Shown here: positions 36,534-45,861 of the stretch, one piece after another
Numbering within the stretch: position 1 is the first letter of the stretch
Layout: every line of letters starts with the position of its first letter
Made by a program: the position numbers and the translations under genes
Assembly: GCA_011523515.1 (NCBI GenBank)
Contig: WTGO01000048.1
Location: 1 to 64,000, forward strand
Direction: 5' to 3'
From: Chloroflexota bacterium
GTDB taxonomy: Bacteria > Chloroflexota > Anaerolineae > Aggregatilineales > Phototrophicaceae
Length of the DNA stretch: 64,000 nt
Notes under the pieces: generated by a model
The model's database searches: none
What the model saw: only the letters and a program-made list of their open reading frames with translations
What the model was told of the DNA's origin: nothing

Positions 36534-36773
36534 ATGCCCGGCAAACGCAAAATCACCGGCGTCAAGCCGCTCTTCGGCCAATCGCGCAGCAAAGCCTTCA
36601 ATACCGTCAAGCGCCAATTCAAGCCGAATCTGCAGAACAAGCGCATTTATGTGCCCGAGCTGGACCGCTGGGTGCGCGTCAAGATCACGGCCAAGGAAAT
36701 CAAGACCATCGACAAGATCGGATTCATGGAATTCCTCAAGCGCCGCGATATCCCGCTCAAGCAACTGCTATAG
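36534..36773 (+). CDS. rpmB: 50S ribosomal protein bL28
   Basis: This 79-residue protein is very basic and matches bL28: MPGKRKITGVKPLFGQSRSK, then NTVKRQFKPNLQNKRIYVPE and WVRVKITAKEIKTIDKIG. It binds 23S rRNA in the large subunit. The start at 36534 has GGGAGC before it and lies behind a good promoter; longer frames are not supported. It stands alone, not beside other ribosomal genes. Confidence 0.93.
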   Translation: MPGKRKITGVKPLFGQSRSKAFNTVKRQFKPNLQNKRIYVPELDRWVRVKITAKEIKTIDKIGFMEFLKRRDIPLKQLL

Positions 36774-36803
36774 CGTTGGCAGCAGCGCAACTGATATGAG
36801 CGC

Positions 36804-36828
36804 GGGCGACCCAAGGGTCGCCCCTACA
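36804..36828 (+). repeat. REP-like palindrome, copy 7
   Basis: GGGCGACCC AA GGGTCGCCC followed by CTACA, in the short gap between rpmB and the next gene. It could act as an mRNA 3'-end stem after rpmB. Confidence 0.75.
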
Positions 36829-36842
36829 TTTTCTAGCAGAGC

Positions 36843-37547
36843 ATGAATCCCCACCACCAAGCCATCTTGCGCCAAATCCAGGCAACTGTGCCCGGCCGCG
36901 GGCAGACCACGCAACGCCCGGAACACCTGGGCGCCATCCGCAAATGGTACGGCCTCAAGAATGAGCAGCGCCGGCGCATTTTGCTCGACTTCCGCGCCGC
37001 GCGCAAAGACCTCGGCTTCGCGGACTGGCTGGCGCTGATTGACTCGCTTTATCAGGGCGAATCTTACGAGGAGCGCTGCGCCCCGCAGACCCTGCTGCTC
37101 AAATACCCGCGCTATCGCCGTCGGTTGCCGCTGGCGCAGCTGGACGCCTGGCTGGGCTGCCTCGAGGGCTGGGCCGAGGTCGATAGCACCTGCCAGACCG
37201 TCTTCAGCGCCGCAGACCTGCTGGCGGATTGGGAGGGCTGGTCCGGCCTGCTGGCTTCACTGGCGGCCGATGCCAACGTCAACAAGCGCCGCGCCGCGCT
37301 GGTGCTGCTGACCGCGCCAATCACGCAATCGGACGATATTCGTATACTGAACCTGTCGCTGCAGCTGATCGAGCGCCTCAAGGAAGACTCGGACAAGCGC
37401 ATCACCAAAGCGATCTCCTGGCTGCTGCGAAAGGGCATCAAGCAGCACCGCAACGCTATCGCGGCGTATCTCGATAGCAACGCCACCTCCCTGCCCGCCG
37501 TCGCCCGGCGCGAGACCCGCAAGAAATTGCTGACCGGCAAGAAGTGA
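36843..37547 (+). CDS. AlkD-like DNA alkylation repair (HEAT-repeat) protein
   Basis: This 234-residue, all-helical protein fits the AlkD/AlkC family of HEAT-like repeats: KWYGLKNEQRRRILLDFRAA, then DWEGWSGLLASLAADANVNK and the C-terminal KAISWLLRKGIKQHRNAIAA. In AlkD this fold excises alkylated bases such as 3- or 7-methyl purines. Catalytic residues of Bacillus AlkD (Trp and Asp in the cleft) cannot be aligned with confidence, so the activity is probable, not shown. It is a single gene behind a REP-like repeat. Confidence 0.72.
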   Translation: MNPHHQAILRQIQATVPGRGQTTQRPEHLGAIRKWYGLKNEQRRRILLDFRAARKDLGFADWLALIDSLYQGESYEERCAPQTLLLKYPRYRRRLPLAQLDAWLGCLEGWAEVDSTCQTVFSAADLLADWEGWSGLLASLAADANVNKRRAALVLLTAPITQSDDIRILNLSLQLIERLKEDSDKRITKAISWLLRKGIKQHRNAIAAYLDSNATSLPAVARRETRKKLLTGKK

Positions 37548-37586
37548 GGGGCTGGTCGCCGCGGACGGGCGCAATCGCGCCTCTGC

Positions 37587-38414
37587 CTAAACCCTATCGG
37601 CGTAGTGGTCGCGCACGATATAGTGCGTATCGCGCGGCGGGCGCGATGTGTAGGGTGGCTGCGGCGGCGCCTCGGGCAGCTTTATCGGCGCCGGAATTAC
37701 ATTTTCGTAGGGAATCGCCGACAAGATATCGCGCATGACATTCAGGCGCAGGCGGCGTTTGTCGTTGGATTCGACCTGGCGCCAGCGGCATTCGGGGATA
37801 TCCGTATGCTCGATCATGGCGTCCTTGGCTTTGGAGTACTCGACCCAGCGATTGCGCCCCTCAATATCGATATCGCTCAGCTTCCAGCGCCGCGCCGGGT
37901 TGGCGGCGCGCTCCTGGAAGCGGCGTTCCTGCTCGTCATCATCGACCGACAGCCAGTACTTGAGCAGGATGATGCCATCGTGGATGAGCAGCCGCTCGAA
38001 GTTGGGCGCGTCGCGCAGGAAATCCCAATATTGGCGATCGCTACAGAAGCCCATGACGCGTTCGACCGTGGCGCGGTTATACCAGCTGCGGTCGAAAAGC
38101 ACAATTTCGCCCGCGGCCGGCAAATGCGTCACATAACGCTGAAAGTACCACTGAGTCAGCTCGCGGTCGGATGGTTTGCCCAGGGCGACCAGGCGGATAT
38201 CCCGCGGCTGCAGCGGCTCCATGATGCGTTTGATGGTGCCGCCCTTGCCGGCGGCGTCGCGCCCGTCAAAGGTGATCATCACCCGCATGTCGTGATGCTT
38301 GATCCAATACTGCCACTTGATTAACTCGAATTGCAGGCGCGTCAACTCCTTTTCGTAGAATCTGCGCTTTATGCGCGGCGGGCGCTTGGCTTTGGACGAC
38401 TTATTCTTAGACAT
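37587..38414 (-). CDS. ppk2: Polyphosphate kinase 2 family protein
   Basis: This protein of 275 residues has the PPK2 core: Walker A GRDAAGKG (residues 51-58), and the Walker B/lid region DRSWYNR (108-114) with RVMGFCS following. It transfers phosphate between polyphosphate and nucleotides; members use ADP, GDP or AMP, and the exact type is not assigned. The first 20 residues are very basic (KNKSSKAKRPPRIKRRF). ATG at 38414 is chosen because TTGGAG lies 7 bases before it; the TTG frame start at 38426 falls within this site. Confidence 0.9.
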   Translation of the reverse strand: MSKNKSSKAKRPPRIKRRFYEKELTRLQFELIKWQYWIKHHDMRVMITFDGRDAAGKGGTIKRIMEPLQPRDIRLVALGKPSDRELTQWYFQRYVTHLPAAGEIVLFDRSWYNRATVERVMGFCSDRQYWDFLRDAPNFERLLIHDGIILLKYWLSVDDDEQERRFQERAANPARRWKLSDIDIEGRNRWVEYSKAKDAMIEHTDIPECRWRQVESNDKRRLRLNVMRDILSAIPYENVIPAPIKLPEAPPQPPYTSRPPRDTHYIVRDHYADRV

Positions 38415-38569
38415 GGGAGACTCCAAGAGTTCACTCTTCCGCTCTTGTATCTAATATCATACCCAATTTTATCCGCCGCCGTCACGTTATGGCCACGGGG
38501 CAGGCTACGCCATTGCGGGTTCTGTACTATAATCCAGCCGGGCAAATGCAGCCGAACGCGACCAGGATT

Positions 38570-39553
38570 ATGGCGCTTAATGTAAGCTCGCTGCGCGCGC
38601 TGGCCGCCGCGGACGAGCCGAAGCCGAATTTCTTCATTGTAGGCGCGCCGAAATGCGGCACGACCGCGCTGCATGAATACTTGCAGCGCCATCCCGATGC
38701 CTACCTGCCCTATTATAAAGAACCGCACTATTTCGGCGCCGATCTGGTTGGTTCGCGCTTTCTGCAATTCCGCGACAGGCCCGCGAAATATCTCAAGCTC
38801 TTTCGCGATGTGCGCGGCGAAGCGCGTATCGGCGAGTCATCGCCCTGGTATCTGGCCAGCAGCGGCGCCGCCGCCGAAATCCAGCGCTACGACCCGCAGG
38901 CGAAAATCATCATCATGCTGCGCAACCCGATCGACATGATGTATTCCATGTGGTCGCAATTTCGCTACAGCGGCAACGAACAGATCGAGACCTTTGAAGA
39001 GGCGCTTGCGGCTGAATCCGACCGGATCGCCGGCAAACGCATTCGCCGCGCCGCCCACTGCATCACTGGGCTGCGCTACCTGCAAATGACCCGCTTCAGC
39101 GAACAGGCAACGCGCTATTTCGACTGCTTCGGCCGGGAAAATGTCATGGTCATCATCTTTGACGATTTCCGCGCCGATACAGCGGCGGTCTACCACTCCG
39201 TGCTGGAATTTCTCGGGCTGGATACGGACGTCGAGGTCAACTTTGGCGTGCGCAATCCCAACAAAGAAGTACGCCTGGCCTGGCTGCAGAAGCTGATCAT
39301 CAGCACGGGATTTTCGCTAATGCTGCTGAAAGACCGCTTAACGTATCTGGCGACCACGAGCGCCCTGCTTCCTTATGCCTACCGCACACGGGCCGTGGAA
39401 GGCGTCATCGCCGCCTATACGCGTTATGAGCGGCGCTCGCCCCTGACGCCGGAAACCCGCCAGCGCCTGGCGCATGAACTATCGGACGAGGTCGAGCAGC
39501 TCAGCGCGCTGCTCGGGCGCGATCTGAGCCACTGGCTGCGGATGGAGGACTGA
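38570..39553 (+). CDS. Sulfotransferase family protein
   Basis: This protein of 327 residues has the PAPS-binding 5' loop GAPKCGTTAL (residues 25-34) and the 3'-phosphate segment IIIMLRNPIDMMYSMW. It should move sulfate from PAPS to a hydroxyl or amino group of a glycan or small molecule. ATG at 38570 is chosen because a TATAAT box at 38528-38533 lies inside the longer frames and AGGA precedes 38570. A start at 38546 is also possible. The following flippase-like gene is 7 bases downstream, so they may jointly act on a membrane glycolipid. Confidence 0.83.
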   Translation: MALNVSSLRALAAADEPKPNFFIVGAPKCGTTALHEYLQRHPDAYLPYYKEPHYFGADLVGSRFLQFRDRPAKYLKLFRDVRGEARIGESSPWYLASSGAAAEIQRYDPQAKIIIMLRNPIDMMYSMWSQFRYSGNEQIETFEEALAAESDRIAGKRIRRAAHCITGLRYLQMTRFSEQATRYFDCFGRENVMVIIFDDFRADTAAVYHSVLEFLGLDTDVEVNFGVRNPNKEVRLAWLQKLIISTGFSLMLLKDRLTYLATTSALLPYAYRTRAVEGVIAAYTRYERRSPLTPETRQRLAHELSDEVEQLSALLGRDLSHWLRMED

Positions 39554-39560
39554 CCAGGTC

Positions 39561-40613
39561 ATGCCGGATACGCCTGAAACGTCAAGCGCGACCAAACCAA
39601 AGCGGCGCGACCGCCGTCAGCTGCTGGCGCGGATTGTGTCCGTCATGGTCACGGTCGCCTTGCTGGCGGTCCTGGTCGGCGAAGTGGAATGGTCGAAGTT
39701 TGACCAACTGCTGGGGCGCGTCGCGCCCGTCAGCTGGTTGGGCGCGCTGCTGGCGTATCTGGCGCTGAATCTCTTTCGCGCACTGCGTTTTCGCGTGTTG
39801 CTCGATAAAGACGATACACCCTGGCGATTGCTAGCGCCGATTACGCTCTATCATAATTTCTTGGTGCGGGCCTTGCCCTTCAAACTAGGCGAGCTCTCCT
39901 ATGTCGCCTTGCTGCGCTCCCGTCTCAATTACTCCGTGGAAGCAGGCGTGAGCAGCCTCTTCGGCGCGCGCATCCTGGAGTTGCTCATTATCATTCTGGT
40001 TTTCGCCACGGGTATCTTCAGCAGCGCCGAAGCCTTCGCTCAGGAGCGTGAACGCCTGATTCTGATTGTTGTCGTTTCATTCTTGGTCTGCGTAATCGGT
40101 CTGTACTTCGGCGGGAGTCTGCTGCGCGCTTCAGCCGGCCGCCTGCTGCCCGGCATTGGCCGTCTCTTACGCGGCCGAAGCGTGCTAGCGGGCGCCCTTG
40201 AGACCGGCTGGCTGCAGCTCGCGGACGAACTTGATCGCATCCGTCAGCCGCGCCTGTTTCTGTCGGCCCTGTTCATCTCCTGTTTCACATACTCGTCGTC
40301 ATTCCTGACCAACTATGTACTGCTGCGCGCCTTGGGCATTCAAGTTGACTTTCCCGCCATGATCGCCATCATCAGCATTGGCATGTTTGCATCGGCATTT
40401 CCGCTCAATGTCAGCGGCTTCGGCGTGGTCGAAGTCGCCTGGCGCTTCGGCTTGATTCAATTTGTCGGCTGGAACGAATCGGACGCCACCGCGACCGGCT
40501 TTCTATTGCACGGATTCCAGCTTTTTGCGGCAGCGCTGTACGGCTTGGTCGGCTACCTGCTCATCCATCTTGGCCCAGGCATTTCTCAGCTGCCGGAGTC
40601 TGGTAGCGATTAG
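39561..40613 (+). CDS. Flippase-like integral membrane protein (LPG synthase TM/UPF0104 family)
   Basis: This 350-residue protein has many transmembrane helices and the family segments FRALRFRVLL, LPFKLGELSYVALLRSRLN and FPLNVSGFGVVEVAW. It belongs to the group that includes the membrane part of lysylphosphatidylglycerol synthase and several lipid flippase candidates. No C-terminal aminoacyl-transfer domain is present. It probably moves lipids or lipid-linked sugars across the cytoplasmic membrane. It overlaps no gene but is tightly placed after the sulfotransferase. Confidence 0.8.
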   Translation: MPDTPETSSATKPKRRDRRQLLARIVSVMVTVALLAVLVGEVEWSKFDQLLGRVAPVSWLGALLAYLALNLFRALRFRVLLDKDDTPWRLLAPITLYHNFLVRALPFKLGELSYVALLRSRLNYSVEAGVSSLFGARILELLIIILVFATGIFSSAEAFAQERERLILIVVVSFLVCVIGLYFGGSLLRASAGRLLPGIGRLLRGRSVLAGALETGWLQLADELDRIRQPRLFLSALFISCFTYSSSFLTNYVLLRALGIQVDFPAMIAIISIGMFASAFPLNVSGFGVVEVAWRFGLIQFVGWNESDATATGFLLHGFQLFAAALYGLVGYLLIHLGPGISQLPESGSD

Positions 40614-40652
40614 GCTTCAAAAGAGATAGTTTCCAGTTAACAGGAGCGCCAA

Positions 40653-41489
40653 ATGCCTTATCAATTTGATCCCGACCAGATGTACCGCATGCCGACGCAC
40701 TTTGGTCCGCGCACGGGACCGCGGCGCGGGCCCGATGGGCGCAAATTCGAGTGCCTTGACAATCCTTACAGCACAATTTTCAGCGTCAGCTTCCTCAGCA
40801 GCGCGGCGCAACTGGAAAGATTCCTGCCGCCAGGCTTCTCGCTTGATGGCGAGCCGGTGGTCACAGTCAGCGCGAGCTATATGACTGAAATCGAATGGCT
40901 GGCCGGGCGCGGCTACAATACCCTGGGCGTCTCCTTCCCGGTGCGATTTGATGGCGACGTTGATCGCGTCAGCGGCAACTTTCTGACCGTCCTTTGGGAG
41001 AACCTCACTGACCCCATCCTCACCGGACGCGAAGAAATCGGCTTCTCCAAGATCTACTGCGAATTGCCAACGCCGACCAGCTTGCGCGGCCAACATCATG
41101 TCATCGCCAGCTGGCTGGGTTTCAAATTCCTCGATCTCTATGTCGAGGACCTGCGCGAGCAGTCGCGAGCTGAAATAGACGCGCTCACAAGCAAGCAAAG
41201 CGGCGCCGGCGCCTTGCATTACAAATACATGCCGCGCACCGGCGAGTGGGGCACAGCCGATGCCGCCTACGCCGTACTCACCCCGGCGGAGACGCCCAAT
41301 CGGCGTGTATTGGAACGCCATGTCGGCGCTGGCCGCCTGCAATTTCACAAGGCTCGCTGGGAAGATATGCCCACACAGTACAATATCGTCAATGCCTTTG
41401 CCGATCTGGAGATTCACGAATATCGCGGCGCCAGTCTGATCAAAACCGTCGGCGGCAAAGACCTCAGCGATCAGCGAATTCTGCGCTGA
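40653..41489 (+). CDS. Acetoacetate decarboxylase-family protein
   Basis: This 278-residue protein matches the acetoacetate decarboxylase (ADC) fold. The segment ENLTDPILTGREEIGFSKIY carries the candidate Schiff-base Lys133, where the family has GxPK. Bacterial relatives include decarboxylases and lactone- or aldol-type enzymes, so the reaction is not certain. AGGAG precedes the start. Two SDR genes follow at 20 and 36 bases; together they look like an operon for a beta-keto or hydroxy acid. Confidence 0.78.
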   Translation: MPYQFDPDQMYRMPTHFGPRTGPRRGPDGRKFECLDNPYSTIFSVSFLSSAAQLERFLPPGFSLDGEPVVTVSASYMTEIEWLAGRGYNTLGVSFPVRFDGDVDRVSGNFLTVLWENLTDPILTGREEIGFSKIYCELPTPTSLRGQHHVIASWLGFKFLDLYVEDLREQSRAEIDALTSKQSGAGALHYKYMPRTGEWGTADAAYAVLTPAETPNRRVLERHVGAGRLQFHKARWEDMPTQYNIVNAFADLEIHEYRGASLIKTVGGKDLSDQRILR

Positions 41490-41509
41490 CAGCAGTAGAG
41501 GAGAGCGAA

Positions 41510-42331
41510 ATGTACGAACTGGAGGGGAAAGTGGCGCTGGTGACAGGCGCCGCCGGCGCAGAAGGTTTGGGACGCGCGATCGCTCTGCGCCTGGCTCAAG
41601 AAGGCGCCGATTTGGTCGTCAATGATCTCAGCGAAGACATCGGACCGCGGCAGGGCCTGCCGGCTGTCGTCAGCGAGATTGAAGCGCTCGGGCGAAAGGC
41701 GCTGCCCGTCTACGCCGATGTGGCTGACGCCGCGCAAGTGGACGACATGGTTGCTGCCGCAGTGGCAGAATTTGGCCGCATCGATATCCTGGTCAACAAC
41801 GCCGGCGCCCCGGCCGGGCCCGATCGCGTACCTGTCGTCGAGCTCGAGGAAGAGGACTTCGACCTTATCCAGCGAGTCAATGTGAAAGGGACGTTTCTCT
41901 GCAGTCGGGCTGCCGCGCGGCATATGATCGCGCGCGGAGGTGGCGGCAGAATCATCAACATTTCTTCCGTCTCCGGCAAGGTCGGCCTGGCCAGATTCGC
42001 CGCCTATTGCGCTTCAAAGTTTGCCGTACGCGGCTTTACGCAATCGCTGGCGCTCGAATTGGCGCCGCATCAGATCACGGTGAATGCTATCTGCCCAGGC
42101 TTGCTCGCCACTGAGCGCATCGACGATATGGCGGCCGCCCTGGCGCCACCCGGGGTCGACGCCGGCGACTATCGACAAACCATGATATCAAATTCGCTAG
42201 CCAGCACCCCGCTGGGACGCATGACCAAGACAGCCGATGTCGTCAAAATGGTTGCCTTTCTCGCCTCCGATCAAGCCGCCTTCATAACCGGCTCTTCTCC
42301 GAACGTTGATGGCGGGATTCGCATGGAGTAG
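41510..42331 (+). CDS. SDR family NAD(P)-dependent oxidoreductase
   Basis: This 273-residue short-chain dehydrogenase has the cofactor motif VTGAAGAEGLGRAIA, NNAG (about residue 95), the catalytic Ser (INISSVSG) and the YxxxK pair (AAYCASKFA). The start at 41510 has AGAGGAGAG before it. A frame reaching back to 41246 runs through the decarboxylase gene and is not used. It should oxidise or reduce a hydroxy or keto group with NAD(P). Confidence 0.88.
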   Translation: MYELEGKVALVTGAAGAEGLGRAIALRLAQEGADLVVNDLSEDIGPRQGLPAVVSEIEALGRKALPVYADVADAAQVDDMVAAAVAEFGRIDILVNNAGAPAGPDRVPVVELEEEDFDLIQRVNVKGTFLCSRAAARHMIARGGGGRIINISSVSGKVGLARFAAYCASKFAVRGFTQSLALELAPHQITVNAICPGLLATERIDDMAAALAPPGVDAGDYRQTMISNSLASTPLGRMTKTADVVKMVAFLASDQAAFITGSSPNVDGGIRME

Positions 42332-42367
42332 ACGCTCGTGGAGCGAAAAGAAGAGGAGACATCCGAT

Positions 42368-43171
42368 ATGGAGAATAATCGTCTGGCGGGCAAAATCGCC
42401 ATTGTAGTTGGCGCGGGTTCGAGCGGCGAACCAGCGGGCACTGGTTACGCCGCTGCCATGCTATTTGCCCGCGAAGGCGCGAAAGTACTGCTGGTTGACA
42501 ACAACCAAGAACGTGCGGAGCAGAGCCTGCGAGACATCAACGATGCGGACGGGGTCGCCTCAATCTTCTTGGCCGATGTCACCCAGGAAGACGCGTGTAT
42601 CGGTATGATTGAGGCCTGTCAAGCCCGCTACGGCGGTTTGCACATTCTCTTTAACAATGTCGCCACCTACGGCTCTGGCAAGATCACAGAAGTTTCCGAC
42701 GCTCATATTGATGAAACACTCGCCATCAATCTCAAGAGTATGATGCTGACTTGTAAACATGCCGTGCCACTCATGGCGGCCAGCGGTGGCGGCTCCATCA
42801 TCAACATCGCGTCAATTGACGGTCTCCGCGCCGGCTTCTCCGCCAACGTACCCTACGCGGTGACCAAAGCCGGCGCCATCCAGATGTCACGTGTGATGGC
42901 CGTGCATCACGGCCGCGACAATATTCGCGTCAATGCCATTGCGCCGGGACATATTCACGGCGCTTTCGTGCGTCACCTGAATGACGACACACGCGCCCTG
43001 CGCCGCAAAGCCGGACCCTTGGGTACAGAAGGCAGTGCCTGGGATGTTGCCTGGGCGGCTGTCTTCCTGGCCAGTGACGAAGCGCGCTGGATATCGGGCG
43101 TTGTTCTGCCCATCGATGCCGGTCTCCTGGCCGCGACTCCGCTATCTGTCCTGCACAACATCCTTGAATGA
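42368..43171 (+). CDS. SDR family NAD(P)-dependent oxidoreductase
   Basis: This 267-residue protein has a longer glycine-rich cofactor loop (VVGAGSSGEPAGTGYAAA), the catalytic Ser (NIASIDGL) and Tyr-Lys (PYAVTKAGA). The start at 42368 is supported by AAGAGGAG; a GTG at 42338 is not. It is clearly a different lineage from the SDR just before it. Together with the ADC-like gene it probably forms one catabolic operon. Confidence 0.86.
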   Translation: MENNRLAGKIAIVVGAGSSGEPAGTGYAAAMLFAREGAKVLLVDNNQERAEQSLRDINDADGVASIFLADVTQEDACIGMIEACQARYGGLHILFNNVATYGSGKITEVSDAHIDETLAINLKSMMLTCKHAVPLMAASGGGSIINIASIDGLRAGFSANVPYAVTKAGAIQMSRVMAVHHGRDNIRVNAIAPGHIHGAFVRHLNDDTRALRRKAGPLGTEGSAWDVAWAAVFLASDEARWISGVVLPIDAGLLAATPLSVLHNILE

Positions 43172-43708
43172 GCAAGCGCGCTTGACACAGTCAATGGTAG
43201 AACTTTTGTGCTAAGATTGAGACGGTGATCCTCTCACGACCAATTTCCACGAATCTCTCAGCAAATCCTTGCGGATGCAGCCCAAATCTTATAGACTGTA
43301 TAAATATATCGAGTGCAAGTAAAGCCGAGCCAGCTACCCGTCCTGCGAGTTGCAACGTCAGCTTGCGACAGACTTTGTGAAGATTGCGGAAATTTCGACC
43401 ACTTCACTTACCGCTTTTGCGTATTTGACGCAGAACTCTGATCGGAATTAGCCACAGCAAAAAGCCTTCATTTAGCAGAATATATCTTGGCTCAAAAGGC
43501 AGAGGAGAGGTGGCAGCCTCTCCTCACTAGTGACCGTCACTCGGTCATGCCCATTGTACTCGTAGGTTGATCGGACCATGTTCGCGCAGGAGCCGATCCA
43601 CCGAGCATCCGCGGCGCCCGCTTTTACGTGGGTAGTCCGCTTATCTTTTATTTTAGCTTCTTACTGTTGCAATAGCAAGGGATACGCGGGAATAGAGGCG
43701 GAAAAGTA
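43172..43708. other. Non-coding region upstream of the primase block
   Basis: This 537-base stretch has no convincing gene. It contains an A/T-rich part near 43290-43310 (ATAAATATAT), two adjacent perfect hairpins (43502-43525 and 43531-43547), and a GC-rich stretch with GCGGCGCCCGC near 43610. It marks the change from the metabolic operon to the plasmid-like block and could contain an origin or attachment site, but no repeat pair was found to prove that. Confidence 0.4.
43502..43547. other. Pair of adjacent hairpins
   Basis: The first is GAGGAGAGG / CCTCTCCTC with a six-base loop. The second is TGACCG / CGGTCA with a five-base loop. No T-run follows either. They lie 160-200 bases before the primase gene. 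Confidence 0.55.
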
Positions 43709-45733
43709 ATGAAGAAACAGTCAAAAAGAGTACAAAATCGGCTTCGGAATCGGGCGATTAAACTTAGCGGTTTGGGATATGCCGTGATCCCGCTATATGG
43801 CGATGCGCGTGCTGCGGAGCCCAAAAAACCCACGATCAAGTGGCGCGCGTTTCAAAAGAGAATACCGGGACGACGCGAGCTCGCGCTGATGTTTGACTCG
43901 CGGGCTGGCGCCATCGGCGTAGTATGCGGCCGGGTGTCGCAGCTGCTGGTCATCGACTTTGATGATCATTTGCGCTATCGGCGCTTTTGTCGTCATCTGC
44001 CGCAGTACGCGGAGACCTACACGGTGAAGACGCGCCGTGGTTATCATCTGTACTTTCGTACTGGGGTGAAAGTGCCCAGCCACCAAGTGGATGGTGGTGA
44101 TATCAAAGGTGAAAAGTCGTATGTCGTGGCGTCGCCGTCTGTTATCGGTGGATTCGAGTACAAGGAGGTAAATGGTGGCGAGCCGACGACCTTGAATCCG
44201 GAGGCAGTAGATCGGATTCTCAACCACTTCCATAGTCGTTCTGGCGAGCGTGTGCCCAGAGATGGGGGGAGGCAGCTGCCGGGATCAGTGGATATTGCTT
44301 CTATGTATGAGAGATTGTCCGTAGATATTGGGCGTAACAACGCTTTGTTCCGCTGTGCGTCCGTTGGTAGGCGCCAGGGTATGAGCTGCGCGGAGGTGGA
44401 AAAGTTATTACTGAGGCGGCATGCGCTTGCGCCGGGGCCGGCGATGCATAAGGTCGAACAGTTCATCGAGCGCGATACGGAAGGTCGGCGTACGATTGCT
44501 AGCGCATTCAGGGGCAGTGCAGGGTCCCTGTCAGACGGTGAGGCGATACCCAATTCGGTTCGTGAGCGTTTATTGCAGACGCAGGGCTCGTCAGTAACGG
44601 CCAGGCTGTTGGACATCATGTTTTTGGCCGGCTGGCGTGCGGAGTCGTGGTTTCGCATGGGTGACGCCGTGGCGCTGTGCGGGAAGTACGGTCTGGAGCG
44701 AAAGAGTGTGATAGCGGCATTGACTGGTGATCACTGTAGTTTCAATGGCAGGCATATCATCAGCAGAAGATATGTTGAATACCTGGACGTTTGGGGACTT
44801 AATACGGGGAAGCGGGGTAGGCCGGTGCAACTTGTGTTCCAGGTGCCGAGCGTGTTGCGTCTGCTAGAGCTGCTCGGTGTCGGTTGGTCGCCCTCGGATT
44901 CGTTGGACGAGAAGGATGTGTGTAGCAGGGTGGCGTACCGTCGTGCGCTGCATCGCGAGTATGTGAAGCGTGTGTCTCCGCAGCTTCCGATGTCTATTCT
45001 GGCGCGGCGGTTGGGTGTGAATGCGCGAACCTTGCGGCGCTACAATGCTGAGCTGGGCGTGAAGGTGAGCGAGCGTGTCGGACGTTTTGAATTGTCATGG
45101 GACAGATTGAAGTGTTTGCCACGGCGTGGACGGAATCAGAGTAAAAATGAGACGCCCGGGTATTGGCTTGAGGTGGGTGGGACCGCGCGTTTTCCGGCTT
45201 GGCGACATATTGGCGCTGCCTTGCTTCGTAGTGGTGGGCATGCGGTTCATGTCTGTGTGCGGCGTGCTTCCGAGTTGAGCTTGGGGAAGCGTAGTGTATT
45301 GCCGCTTGTGTATGAGGCGATCAGCACTGAGGCGTTCATGCGGCTGCGTTTGTGGCGCGGCGAGGGTATTGCAGGCGACAGTGTGTTTGATCGGCTGCGT
45401 GGCTTGGTGAACAGGGCTGTGTTTGGCGTAGGACGATTGCGCTACGAGAGGATTTGGCTGCGGTATGATTCTGTGGCTGCTCACATTGCGGATGACAAGG
45501 TGGCGGAGAGTATCCCGGGCTACTTGTATGCGAAGACGTATACTGGCGCGGAGGTGCGCCGGCCCGCGCTTCGGGGTGTGGCATACCGGATGTTGAAGGA
45601 GTTTGGTGAAGGGAACGTCTGCTTGGCGGTGCGTGATTCTGTGGGCGAGGTGCTGTCGGCGATGGCGCATCATGCGTTGAGGGTCGGTGACGGTGGCGCC
45701 GGCGCAAGCCTCTTGGCGCGGAGTATGTCGTAG
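43709..45733 (+). CDS. Bifunctional primase-polymerase (prim-pol, AEP) domain protein
   Basis: This 674-residue protein has an N-terminal archaeo-eukaryotic-type primase domain. The metal motif is LLVIDFDD (Asp83, Asp85), the GYHLYF motif has His113, and YVVASPSVIGGFEYKEV follows the family pattern PSxxxG. Such domains prime and copy DNA in plasmids and phages. The rest (200-674) is helical without a helicase Walker A; an HTH-like segment (MSILARRLGVNARTLRRYN, about 428-446) may bind DNA. Codon use is T- and G-rich and unlike the surrounding genes, which suggests recent transfer. It is convergent with parB. Confidence 0.82.
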   Translation: MKKQSKRVQNRLRNRAIKLSGLGYAVIPLYGDARAAEPKKPTIKWRAFQKRIPGRRELALMFDSRAGAIGVVCGRVSQLLVIDFDDHLRYRRFCRHLPQYAETYTVKTRRGYHLYFRTGVKVPSHQVDGGDIKGEKSYVVASPSVIGGFEYKEVNGGEPTTLNPEAVDRILNHFHSRSGERVPRDGGRQLPGSVDIASMYERLSVDIGRNNALFRCASVGRRQGMSCAEVEKLLLRRHALAPGPAMHKVEQFIERDTEGRRTIASAFRGSAGSLSDGEAIPNSVRERLLQTQGSSVTARLLDIMFLAGWRAESWFRMGDAVALCGKYGLERKSVIAALTGDHCSFNGRHIISRRYVEYLDVWGLNTGKRGRPVQLVFQVPSVLRLLELLGVGWSPSDSLDEKDVCSRVAYRRALHREYVKRVSPQLPMSILARRLGVNARTLRRYNAELGVKVSERVGRFELSWDRLKCLPRRGRNQSKNETPGYWLEVGGTARFPAWRHIGAALLRSGGHAVHVCVRRASELSLGKRSVLPLVYEAISTEAFMRLRLWRGEGIAGDSVFDRLRGLVNRAVFGVGRLRYERIWLRYDSVAAHIADDKVAESIPGYLYAKTYTGAEVRRPALRGVAYRMLKEFGEGNVCLAVRDSVGEVLSAMAHHALRVGDGGAGASLLARSMS

Positions 45734-45765
45734 CTGCGTGTTGCGGTATATGGGGTCGCTTATAC

Positions 45766-45781
45766 CGTTACATATGTATCG
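45766..45781. promoter_or_regulatory. Candidate ParB-binding palindrome 1
   Basis: CGTTACATATGTATCG is an inverted repeat with one mismatch. It shares the CGTTAC-N4-GTA frame with the site at 46054-46069. It lies between the primase gene and parB. Confidence 0.4.
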
Positions 45782-45861
45782 CTAAGCCAGTACATAGCCG
45801 GCTGTTTGCTATCGCAAAGTTCGCAGGCCAGCTGATTGTAGTAAGGTGTGCGGGTTTGAAG

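Noticed and set aside
41246-41509. N-terminal extension of the first SDR gene
   Set aside because: It overlaps the decarboxylase-like gene in another frame; an AGGAG site and the family start point to 41510.
43172-43708. tRNA or small RNA gene in the long gap
   Set aside because: The two hairpins do not fold as a cloverleaf and no T-loop or CCA end was seen.
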